From the NCBI RefSeq assembly GCF_013359695.1, contig NZ_JABFMU010000047.1, positions 1 to 51,476 on the forward strand: 51,476 nt of DNA, written 5' to 3'. Within the stretch, counting starts at the first letter, position 1; each line of letters begins with the position of its first letter. Shown here in pieces: positions 9,401-15,922 of this stretch. The translations under genes were made by a program, and so were the position numbers. Origin of the DNA: Pseudomonas sp. C2B4 (lineage in GTDB: Bacteria > Pseudomonadota > Gammaproteobacteria > Pseudomonadales > Pseudomonadaceae). The notes beneath the pieces are model-generated. The model worked only from the letters and a program-made list of their open reading frames with translations, had not been told where the DNA came from and did no database searches.

Positions 9401-9503
9401 GTTCGGCAAAGGCAGGCGTCGGGGCCATGCCCAACGCGCCCAGGCTAGAGCCTGCAAGGCCGATACCGGCGACCTTGAAGAACTGACGACGGCTGAGGTC
9501 CAT
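6438..9503 (-). CDS. fdoG: Formate dehydrogenase, selenocysteine-containing catalytic (alpha) subunit
   Basis: This subunit oxidises formate to CO2 at a Mo-bis-MGD centre in the periplasm. It is a single selenoprotein gene although a TGA (complement of 8913-8915) splits the frame. The frame continues as NQARV-Sec-HGPTVASLAPTYGRGA, which fits the Sec site of E. coli FdnG/FdoG, and a SECIS-like hairpin follows the codon. I start at ATG 9503 (MDLSRRQFFKVAGIGLAG), which gives a Tat signal (SRRQFFK) and an AGGAG Shine-Dalgarno. The product is about 1021 residues with Sec at residue 197. A CPYCSVGC [4Fe-4S] motif follows the signal. The selA, selB and selC genes nearby support Sec readthrough. It is the first gene of fdoGHI-fdhE. 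Confidence 0.96.
8870..8915 (-). promoter_or_regulatory. bSECIS element directing Sec insertion in fdoG
   Basis: The UGA (complement of 8913-8915) is followed at once by CACGGCC, which pairs perfectly with GGCCGTG at the far end (complement of 8870-8876). Inside lies a tight hairpin GGCAA-GTC-TTGCC (complement of 8886-8898). The inner hairpin stands at the distance from the UGA that I recall for E. coli fdnG, and its loop keeps the GUCU motif of the SelB-bound loop. This supports recoding rather than termination. The fold was drawn by eye, without an energy calculation. Confidence 0.85.
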
Positions 9504-9649
9504 CGTGCACTCCTGATCAGGTGGAGATCCGGTGCTTTGCCGGATTTTTCTGGACAATCACGGTCGCGGCAGACGGGCTGCCGACATCTCAAACTTTAGT
9601 CAACACACTGACAATCTGTGTGAAAACCGACCGTCGGCCGTTTGTCGAA
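9504..9649. promoter_or_regulatory. fdoG leader and promoter region with several inverted repeats
   Basis: On the minus strand the fdoG leader holds, from the start codon outward: a 10-bp palindrome CCTGATCAGG (9512-9521) that contains part of the Shine-Dalgarno, with CTCC 9 nt from GGAG as an alternative pairing; a 6-bp stem ATCCGG/CCGGAT (9527-9545); a CGGCAG/CTGCCG stem (9567-9583); and a CACAC/GTGTG repeat (9605-9623). I find no clear sigma-54 site or ANR box. These repeats could be operators or 5' UTR structure; no regulator can be named from sequence. Confidence 0.4.
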
Positions 9650-9787
9650 CCCTGTGGGAGCGGGCTTGCCCGCGATAGCGGTCGGTCAGCCAACATCAAT
9701 TTTGACTGTGCCGCCGTCATCGCTGGCAAGCCCGCTCCCACAGGGTTTGTTTTGTATGGCTATTGAGCAGGCTCGCTCCCACAGGGG
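9650..9787. repeat. REPIN plus single REP between fdoG and the MalY-like gene
   Basis: Two REPs in inverted orientation, 9650-9680 (CCCTGTGGGAGCGGGCTTGC and onward) and 9718-9744, enclose a roughly 38-bp spacer. A third REP of the related GAGCAGGCTCGCTCCCACAG type follows at 9764-9787. With the fdoG leader they fill the 336-bp gap between the divergent genes; no coding sequence is apparent here. Confidence 0.85.
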
Positions 9788-9839
9788 CTAGGGGCTTATC
9801 ATGGCCGGCATGATTAACCCTGCCTTCACGAGACCCCGC

Positions 9840-10994
9840 ATGACTTTCGATTTTGATCAGGTGTTCGACCGCCACAACACCGGTAGCACCAAATGGAGCC
9901 GCTACCCGGCCGATGTATTGCCGATGTGGGTTGCCGACATGGATTTCGCCGCGCCGCCGATGATCATCCAGGCCCTGCAAAAACGCCTGGAACACCCGAT
10001 GGTCGGCTACAGCGTGGCCCCGGAAAACCTGCGCGAAGCGATCGTCGCCGACCTGTGGAACAAGTACGCCTGGCGCGTCGAACCACAGGAGCTGATCTTT
10101 CTGCCGGGTGTCGAGTCGGGGTTCAACATGGCGCTCAAGGCGCTGGTCCAGCCACAGCAAAACGTCGTGGTGCAGGTCCCGAACTACCCGCCATTGCGCC
10201 ATGCGCCGGGCCACTGGGGCCTGAACAAGGTCGAACTGGGTTTTGACGCGCAAGCGGACGGCACCTATGCCACGCCGCTGGATACCCTGAGCCAGTCGCT
10301 GCAAGGTGGCGGCGCCCTGCTGCTGAGCAACCCGCACAACCCGCTGGGCAAGGCGTTCCCCCGGGCCGAACTGCAAGCCATCGCCGACATCTGCCTGGAG
10401 CACGATGCCTGGATCATCTCCGACGAGATCCATGCCGAACTGTGCTTCGACGGTCGCAAGCACATTCCGATGGCCACCCTGAGCCCGCAAGTCGCCCAAC
10501 GCACCATCACCCTGATGTCCGCCAGCAAGGCCTACAACATCGCCGGGCTGAAAACCTCGTTCATGATCATTCAGGACCGCCACCTGCGCGAGCGGGTCAA
10601 CCACGCCCGTTGCGGCATGGTCGACAGCGTCAACCCGCTGGGCCTGGAAGCCACCCGTGTCGCCTACAGCGAAGCCGGGCCCTGGCTGGCCGAACTGAGC
10701 GCCTATCTGCAAAGCAACCGCGATTACCTGGTCGACGCCGTGCGCACGCGCCTGCCGGGCATCACCATGAACGTGCCGCAAAGCACCTACCTGGCCTGGC
10801 TCGACTGCTCGGCCCTGGGACTGGACAACCCGCAGCAGTTCTTCCTCGAACAGGCGAAAGTCGGGCTGAGCCCTGGCCTGGACTTCGGCGACGACTGCAA
10901 ACAGTTCGTGCGCCTGAACTTCGGCTGCCCGCGGTCGCTGCTGGAAGAAGGCATTGCCCGGATGGAGCGCAGTTTGCGCAACCTGACGGCCTGA
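9840..10994 (+). CDS. MalY/PatB family PLP aminotransferase-fold C-S lyase
   Basis: This belongs to the fold-type I PLP enzymes that act as cystathionine beta-lyases or cysteine-S-conjugate beta-lyases (MalY and PatB group). The 384-residue product starts at ATG 9840 (MTFDFDQVFDRHNTGSTKW); an upstream in-frame ATG at 9801 lacks a ribosome site and would add non-conserved residues. Family signatures are the N-terminal DRHNTGSTKW, LPMWVADMDF, LLSNPHNPLGK, ISDEIHAEL and the PLP lysine in SASKAYNIAGLKTS, plus the C-terminal RLNFGCPRSLLEEG. It stands alone between two REPIN-rich gaps, so the physiological substrate cannot be assigned. The fold is certain; the reaction is inferred. Confidence 0.92.
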   Translation: MTFDFDQVFDRHNTGSTKWSRYPADVLPMWVADMDFAAPPMIIQALQKRLEHPMVGYSVAPENLREAIVADLWNKYAWRVEPQELIFLPGVESGFNMALKALVQPQQNVVVQVPNYPPLRHAPGHWGLNKVELGFDAQADGTYATPLDTLSQSLQGGGALLLSNPHNPLGKAFPRAELQAIADICLEHDAWIISDEIHAELCFDGRKHIPMATLSPQVAQRTITLMSASKAYNIAGLKTSFMIIQDRHLRERVNHARCGMVDSVNPLGLEATRVAYSEAGPWLAELSAYLQSNRDYLVDAVRTRLPGITMNVPQSTYLAWLDCSALGLDNPQQFFLEQAKVGLSPGLDFGDDCKQFVRLNFGCPRSLLEEGIARMERSLRNLTA

Positions 10995-11006
10995 TAATCC
11001 ACAGAT

Positions 11007-11105
11007 CCCCTTGTGGGAGCGAGCCTGCTCGCGAATACGGTGTGTCAGTCTCCATCAATGTTGACTGTACCGGCGTCTTCGCGAGCAGGCTCGCTCCCAC
11101 AGGGG
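11007..11105. repeat. REPIN downstream of the MalY-like gene
   Basis: Two inverted REPs, 11007-11040 (TTGTGGGAGCGAGCCTGCTC and onward) and 11077-11105, flank a short spacer. The pair can fold into a hairpin just after the gene's stop codon and may protect or end its transcript. Confidence 0.85.
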
Positions 11106-11346
11106 ATTTGTGTGATTTCCGGCGTCCAGCCAATCATCTGAAACCCAACCGAACTCAAGCCAAAGCCCCACGGTCAGCCCTTTGACTTCTCACCGTTGAA
11201 AACGGAGATCGAAGATGACCGTCCCCGGCCAGCGCTTTGTCGTAACGGGGGCAAGCCGGCTCTCTGACGTCGCTGAAAAATGGAACCCGCGGACAGTTCC
11301 AGCGCTCCACAGCTTATGAGCCCGGCCATGACCGTCATACTGTTGT

Positions 11347-11447
11347 TGTAGGAGCGAGCTCGCTCGCGATGGACTCAAGAACTCCGCGTGTAACCAGTTA
11401 ACACGCGTATTCGTTCACGACCATCGCGAGCGAGCTCGCTCCTACAA
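11347..11447. repeat. REPIN upstream of the antiporter
   Basis: A perfect inverted pair of 26 bases (TTGTAGGAGCGAGCTCGCTC and onward, with its inverse ending at 11447) flanks a spacer of about 50 bp. The core is a variant of the other REPs in the window, with GAGCTCGCTCGCGATGG in place of GCCTGCTCGCGA. Confidence 0.85.
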
Positions 11448-11492
11448 AAGCAGCATTACGCCATGGCGCTCTTTTGATCTCTGGAGGTCGCG

Positions 11493-11543
11493 ATGTCCGC
11501 ACCTATCGTCAAGCCACGGTCAGTTGATGACCCGGGGCCATGA
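11493..11543 (+). CDS. Possible 16-residue leader peptide coupled to the antiporter gene
   Basis: A 17-codon frame encoding MSAPIVKPRSVDDPGP starts 7 nt after GGAGG, the best Shine-Dalgarno in the area. Its TGA (11541-11543) overlaps the antiporter ATG (11540-11542). The antiporter itself has no strong ribosome site of its own, since the preceding bases are GACCCGGGGCC. The arrangement suggests translational coupling. No family is known to me, and coding status is inferred only from the ribosome site and the overlap. Confidence 0.4.
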   Translation: MSAPIVKPRSVDDPGP

Positions 11544-12904
11544 GTTTCATCGCCTGGGTCGCGGTGTTGGGTGCCGTGTTGCTGGCACTGGCACTCACGT
11601 CGTCTTACCTGCGCTGGCTGCCCGTGACCACGTCGGCCGTGTGCCTGGTACTGGGGGTGGCCATCGGTCCGGCGGGCCTGGGCTGGCTCAGGCTGGACAT
11701 CAAGGACGCGGCGTTCTGGATGGAGCACCTGACGGAAGTTGCCGTGCTGTTTTCACTCTTCGTCTGCGGACTCAAGCTGCGCCTGCCGCTCAAGGACCGA
11801 AAGTGGTGGGTGGCGTTCGGCCTGGCGGGACCGGTGATGCTCCTGAGCATTGCGGGTGTGTGCCTGTTCCTGCACCTGGTCTTCGAGCTTGCCTGGGGGC
11901 CATCGTTGCTCATCGGCGCGATTCTGGCGCCCACCGATCCCGTGCTCGCGTCCCTGGTGCAAGTCAACGACGCCAAGGATGATGACCCGGTACGCTTCGG
12001 GCTCTCCGGCGAGGCCGGTCTCAACGATGGTATTGCCTTTGCGTTTGTCATCCTCGGCTTGCTGTTTGTGCAACAAGGCGCAGAGGACTCAAGCGCCTGG
12101 CTGGATGATTGGGCGCTCAAGCGTTTGCTCTGGGCGGTGCCCGCCGGCTTGCTGATCGGCTATTGCATGGGCCGGGGCATCGGCCGCCTGACCCTGTCGA
12201 TGCGCATCCGCAATGCCGACAGCACCCTGTCCCCCAACGACTACCTGACCTTCGCCCTGATCGCGTTGGCGTATGTCGCCGCCGAATCGGTGCACGGCTA
12301 TGGCTTTCTGTCGGTGTTCGCCGCCGGCCTGGGCTTGCGCCGGGCCGAAGTCAAGTCCACGGGGCACGCACAGCCACCGGCCGAGCATCTGGTGCAGGCC
12401 GTGGTCGGTCACCAGAACGTCGAACCCGATGCCGCGGTGCATGGCGATGTGGCGAACCTGGAAGACTCCCAGGTCGCCGCCGGGATCATGATCGGTGACA
12501 TGCTGTCGTTCGGTGATCTGGTCGAACGTGCCATGGAGGTGTTTCTGGTGACCTTGCTCGGTGTGGTCCTGATGGGCCACTGGGACTGGCGCGCGTTGGC
12601 GATCGCACTGGCGCTGTTCTGCGTGATTCGCCCCTTGAGTGTCGGACTGATGCCCTGGGGCCGTTTATTGAATGCCCGGCAACGCTTGTTGATCGGTTGG
12701 TTCGGGATTCGCGGCATCGGCAGTTTTTACTATCTGTTCTATGCCTTGAACCACGACCTCCCGGCATCGATTGCCAGCCTTTGCACCGACCTGACGCTGT
12801 CGGTCGTGGCGCTGAGTATCCTGCTGCACGGCATCAGCACCCAACCGATGCTCGCGCGTTATGAAGCGCGCAACCGCCGCCTCACGTCATTGCCGCCGCA
12901 ATGA
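11540..12904 (+). CDS. Na+/H+ antiporter, CPA1/NhaP type
   Basis: This inner-membrane exchanger of the sodium/proton antiporter superfamily has 454 residues and about a dozen hydrophobic segments. Family landmarks are GPAGLGWL after the second helix, the ILAPTDPVLASLVQV motif, and LSGEAGLNDGIAFAFV, where the paired acidic-site region (GLNDG) lies. Then come LTFALIALAYVAAESVHGYGFLSVFAAGL and the C-terminal WFGIRGIGSFYYLFYAL. A cytoplasmic loop of about 60 polar residues after FAAGLGLRRAE interrupts the helices. The likely role is Na+(K+)/H+ exchange and pH or salt homeostasis; ion choice cannot be read by eye. Its 3' end overlaps the convergent histidine kinase gene by 23 bp. Confidence 0.9.
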   Translation: MSFIAWVAVLGAVLLALALTSSYLRWLPVTTSAVCLVLGVAIGPAGLGWLRLDIKDAAFWMEHLTEVAVLFSLFVCGLKLRLPLKDRKWWVAFGLAGPVMLLSIAGVCLFLHLVFELAWGPSLLIGAILAPTDPVLASLVQVNDAKDDDPVRFGLSGEAGLNDGIAFAFVILGLLFVQQGAEDSSAWLDDWALKRLLWAVPAGLLIGYCMGRGIGRLTLSMRIRNADSTLSPNDYLTFALIALAYVAAESVHGYGFLSVFAAGLGLRRAEVKSTGHAQPPAEHLVQAVVGHQNVEPDAAVHGDVANLEDSQVAAGIMIGDMLSFGDLVERAMEVFLVTLLGVVLMGHWDWRALAIALALFCVIRPLSVGLMPWGRLLNARQRLLIGWFGIRGIGSFYYLFYALNHDLPASIASLCTDLTLSVVALSILLHGISTQPMLARYEARNRRLTSLPPQ

Positions 12905-14804
12905 TTTCCACCAGGTTGTGTTGCGTGAAGGGTTTGGACAAGCGCGGCAGCCTGGCGGCAAAGCCATCCAGGCGTTCGGCATAACCAGTGGCAAGCACGA
13001 TCGGCAAGGTTGGCATCATGATCTGGATGGCCTGCGCCAGTTGCGCGCCGCTCATGTGCGGCATGGCCATGTCGGTGATGACCAGGTCGAAACGCTGGTC
13101 ACCTTCGAGCATCTGCAACGCCTGCGCACCGGAATCGGCAATGCTGACCCGATGCCCCAGGTCTTCCAGCATCAGGCAGGTACTGGTCAACACCAGGCTG
13201 TCGTCATCGACCACCAACACATTCAACCGGGGCACTTGCGGTGTGACCTGCTCCAGGGCTTGCGGTCCGGCCACCGCGCCCGCCTTGGCAACGGGCAGCC
13301 AGAGTTCGGCGGTGGTGCCTTTGCCTTTCTCGCTCTTGAGCCTGAAGCGCCCGCCCATTTGCTCGATAAAGCCGTGCACCATCGACAAGCCGAGCCCCGT
13401 CCCCTTGCCGACACCCTTGGTGGTGAAGAACGGGTCCATGGCCGAAGCGAGCGTCGCATCATCCATGCCCTCCCCTGTATCACTGATGGACAGGCAGACA
13501 TAACGGCCTGGCGCCAAGGTCGACTGGGACTGGTCCAACACCACCTCCATACGGGTCCCGAGGACGATCTTTCCGCCATTGGGCATGGCATCACGGGCAT
13601 TGGTCGCCAGGTTGAGCACCGCCAGCTCCAGCTGGTTGACGTCGGCCAGCACTGGTTCGGCGTCTGCCGAAAAAAAGGTTTCGATTTTCACCGAAGGCCC
13701 GAGGGCGCTGCGCAACAAGCCCATGATGCCTTGCACCAGCGCCGCGATATCTACGGGTTCGGCCTTGAGTTCCTGTCGCCGGGCAAACGCGAGCATCCGT
13801 TGCGTCAGGGAAACGCCACGCATGGCGCCCTGGGTGGCGTTATCGAGTAAACGGGTCAACTTCGGATCATCGGCCATGCGTTTGCGCACGATTTCCAGAT
13901 TGCCCAGGATCACGGTCAGTAAATTATTGAAATCGTGGGCAATACCGCCGCTGAGCTGACCGATGGCCTGCATTTTCTGCGCCTGGAACAGCGCTTCGCG
14001 GGCCTTTTCAAGCGCTTGCTGTGATTGTGACGCTTCGGTGATATCACGGGTAATCTTGGCAAATCCAAGCAATCGGCCGGTCTCCCCCCAAATCGGGTCC
14101 ACCACCACATGGGCGAAAAACCGCGTGCCGTCCTTGCGCAGGCGCCAGCCCTTGTTTTCGAACCGCCCCTCGCGCACCGCAATGTCCAGCGTGCGTAACG
14201 GCTCGCCCGCTTCACGGTCTTCCGGGGTGTAAAACATCGAAAAGTGCTGGCCGATGACCTCTTCGGGCTTGTACCCCTTGATACGCTGGGCGCCCGGGTT
14301 CCAGTTGCTCACGCACCCGTCCGGGCCGAGCATGTAGATGGCGTAATCGGTGACGCTTTGCACCAGTAGCCGGAATTGCTGCTCGCTTTGCTTGAGGGTT
14401 TCCTCGGCCATTTTGCGGTCGGTCAGGTCACGGGTGATCTTGGCAAACCCCAGCAGCGTCCCCGAGGAATCGAGAATCGGATCGATCACCACGTGGCACC
14501 AGAAACGCGTACCGTCCTTGCGCACGCGCCAGCCTTCCCCCTCGAAACGCCCCTCGCGAAGCGCCGTGTCCAGCGCCCTTTGGGGCAACCCGGCACGGCG
14601 ATCCTCGTCGGTATAGAAACGTGAGAAATGCTGGCCGAGAATCTCGGCTTCTTCATACCCCTTGAAACGCCTGGCTCCGGCATTCCAGCTGGAAATGATG
14701 CCGTCAGGGTCAATCATGTAGATCGCATAGTCGACTACAGCATCGATCAGCAGACGGAAGCGCGACTCCTCGCTCACATCAGACTTGGTTCGATCCTCGC
14801 TCAT
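12882..14804 (-). CDS. Cytosolic hybrid histidine kinase: PAS-PAS-HisKA-HATPase-receiver
   Basis: This 640-residue sensor kinase has no membrane segment. Two PAS/PAC modules at about residues 15-130 and 140-255 are close copies of each other, sharing the pattern YAIYM..PDG...WN.GA.R.KGY, GQHFS.FYT.EDR and GFAKITRD. The phosphoacceptor H lies in SGGIAHDFNNLLTVI. ATP-binding boxes follow: NLATNARDAMPNGG, DTGEGM and GKGTGLGLSMVHG. A C-terminal receiver (about 520-640) has the acidic pair in VVDDDS and the phosphoacceptor Asp in DLVITDMAMPHMSG. The HDFNN H-box resembles the HWE/BphP-like hybrid kinases that signal through their own receiver. The signal and output are unknown; no separate regulator gene is adjacent. 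Confidence 0.93.
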   Translation of the reverse strand: MSEDRTKSDVSEESRFRLLIDAVVDYAIYMIDPDGIISSWNAGARRFKGYEEAEILGQHFSRFYTDEDRRAGLPQRALDTALREGRFEGEGWRVRKDGTRFWCHVVIDPILDSSGTLLGFAKITRDLTDRKMAEETLKQSEQQFRLLVQSVTDYAIYMLGPDGCVSNWNPGAQRIKGYKPEEVIGQHFSMFYTPEDREAGEPLRTLDIAVREGRFENKGWRLRKDGTRFFAHVVVDPIWGETGRLLGFAKITRDITEASQSQQALEKAREALFQAQKMQAIGQLSGGIAHDFNNLLTVILGNLEIVRKRMADDPKLTRLLDNATQGAMRGVSLTQRMLAFARRQELKAEPVDIAALVQGIMGLLRSALGPSVKIETFFSADAEPVLADVNQLELAVLNLATNARDAMPNGGKIVLGTRMEVVLDQSQSTLAPGRYVCLSISDTGEGMDDATLASAMDPFFTTKGVGKGTGLGLSMVHGFIEQMGGRFRLKSEKGKGTTAELWLPVAKAGAVAGPQALEQVTPQVPRLNVLVVDDDSLVLTSTCLMLEDLGHRVSIADSGAQALQMLEGDQRFDLVITDMAMPHMSGAQLAQAIQIMMPTLPIVLATGYAERLDGFAARLPRLSKPFTQHNLVEIIAAAMT

Positions 14805-14891
14805 GGAGTTCTCGCGTCATGATTGTTTTTCTGGAGTATGCGACAGATTAACCATTTGAACAGCCGGTCAGCACTTTACCGGTCATACGGA

Positions 14892-15800
14892 CTATCGATT
14901 CACATATTTGACGATATAGGCGTACAGCTCGTTGTAAACGAAATCCGGGACCTTCGGCGCATGAATGGCTGCCTGGAGTAGCGCCAGGTTGCACTCTTTG
15001 AGCAACTCATTACGGTCGCTCACCGCGAACACCTGATTCTCGATGATGCTGGAATAAACGTCGTAGGAAAAATTGACCTTGGTGGTCGTTGTGCTGACTG
15101 TACCGTCAGCGGCCTTTGAATACGTGCTCTGGGCAACATGAGTACGCTCCTTCAATGTGCCGAATCCGCGTTCATACAGGTTGATCTGGGAGCCGCTGAT
15201 CGCCTTGACCGCCGTCTGGAGGGCTACGATGATCGCTTTGGCATGGCTCATGCCGGCATCCAGCTTCGATACCGAGAGAAACCTTTCCATCTCATTGTCT
15301 TGCAGGCTTTTGAGCGCCCTTTTGAAACTTGAAAGGTGGGCAAACTCTTGAGTGCAACCCACGATGTGAATCTCGAACTGGTAGCCACTGGCCGTCGCCG
15401 AGGGTGTAAAGCATACAAGGTCGATGGAGTCGAATGCGGTCTCCATGATGATGTTGTATTGACCGCTGAAGGCTTGCTTGAAGATCCTGGCGCAGACTTC
15501 ACGAACGAATGATTCCGTATGCTCATAGGCATGCAATACACCCCGTTTGATCATCTCGTCGTACTGGGGGTGTTTCTTTCGGTACTCAGGCAAGTACAGG
15601 CGAATGTAATTGGCATAACGCTTCGATGGCAGCAGTTGTTTTTCCAGCAGATACGTCTTGCCTGAAGCCTCCAGCCCGGCGACAAACAGTATTTTGGGGA
15701 CTGCCTCAACGGTGATGCCGCTGAACAGCGTTGCGCTTATTTCATTGAATGCTGCGGTGACCTGATCATCGGTGTACGTGTATTTCGGTGCTTGCGACAT
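14892..15800 (-). CDS. Zeta-toxin-like P-loop kinase
   Basis: Zeta toxins phosphorylate UDP-N-acetylglucosamine and block cell-wall synthesis; related kinases may have other targets. The 302-residue product has a Walker A loop GLEASGKT (about residues 42-49). Next comes YIRLYLPEYRKKHPQYDEM, which recalls the zeta segment before the substrate Asp, and IIMETAFDS, in the position of the zeta ET motif. The last hundred residues have no clear match. The ribosome site is AAGGAA, 9 nt before ATG. I see no epsilon-type antitoxin on either side, so this may be a stand-alone zeta homologue, a toxin with its antitoxin elsewhere, or a house-keeping kinase. The fold is fairly sure; toxicity is not shown. 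Confidence 0.7.
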   Translation of the reverse strand: MSQAPKYTYTDDQVTAAFNEISATLFSGITVEAVPKILFVAGLEASGKTYLLEKQLLPSKRYANYIRLYLPEYRKKHPQYDEMIKRGVLHAYEHTESFVREVCARIFKQAFSGQYNIIMETAFDSIDLVCFTPSATASGYQFEIHIVGCTQEFAHLSSFKRALKSLQDNEMERFLSVSKLDAGMSHAKAIIVALQTAVKAISGSQINLYERGFGTLKERTHVAQSTYSKAADGTVSTTTTKVNFSYDVYSSIIENQVFAVSDRNELLKECNLALLQAAIHAPKVPDFVYNELYAYIVKYVNR

Positions 15801-15922
15801 GGTTTGATTTCCTTATCAAAGTGCTGGGCAATATCCAGTTCCTTCAATAAAGAGTGCTTTTGCCGATTGTACAAACGGTCATCTACGTCAAGTCATGTCG
15901 ACGTCATTAAAGGTAAAAACGC

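Larger units (their letters stand above)
10995..11492. other. 498-bp gap with REPINs and no confident gene
   Basis: The gap holds two REPINs, annotated separately. Between them is a 34-codon ORF at 11215-11319 (MTVPGQRFVV...) with GGAG about 10 nt before its ATG. I recognise no relative and do not call it a gene. The end of the gap, 11453-11492, supplies a GGAGG Shine-Dalgarno for the short upstream ORF described next. Confidence 0.5.

Noticed and set aside
7587..9599. Plus-strand open frame of 670 codons opposite fdoG
   Set aside because: It is an antisense shadow of fdoG with no recognisable domain.
9717..10781. Minus-strand frame of 354 codons opposite the MalY-like gene
   Set aside because: It is a shadow frame; the forward gene has clear PLP-enzyme motifs.
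11215..11319. 34-codon ORF with a GGAG upstream in the antiporter's upstream gap
   Set aside because: No similarity is known, the composition is ordinary, and the region is otherwise REPIN-filled; support is too thin.
15801..15922. Search for an antitoxin gene before the zeta-like gene
   Set aside because: Only frames of about a dozen codons occur, none with a ribosome site, so no antitoxin is claimed.
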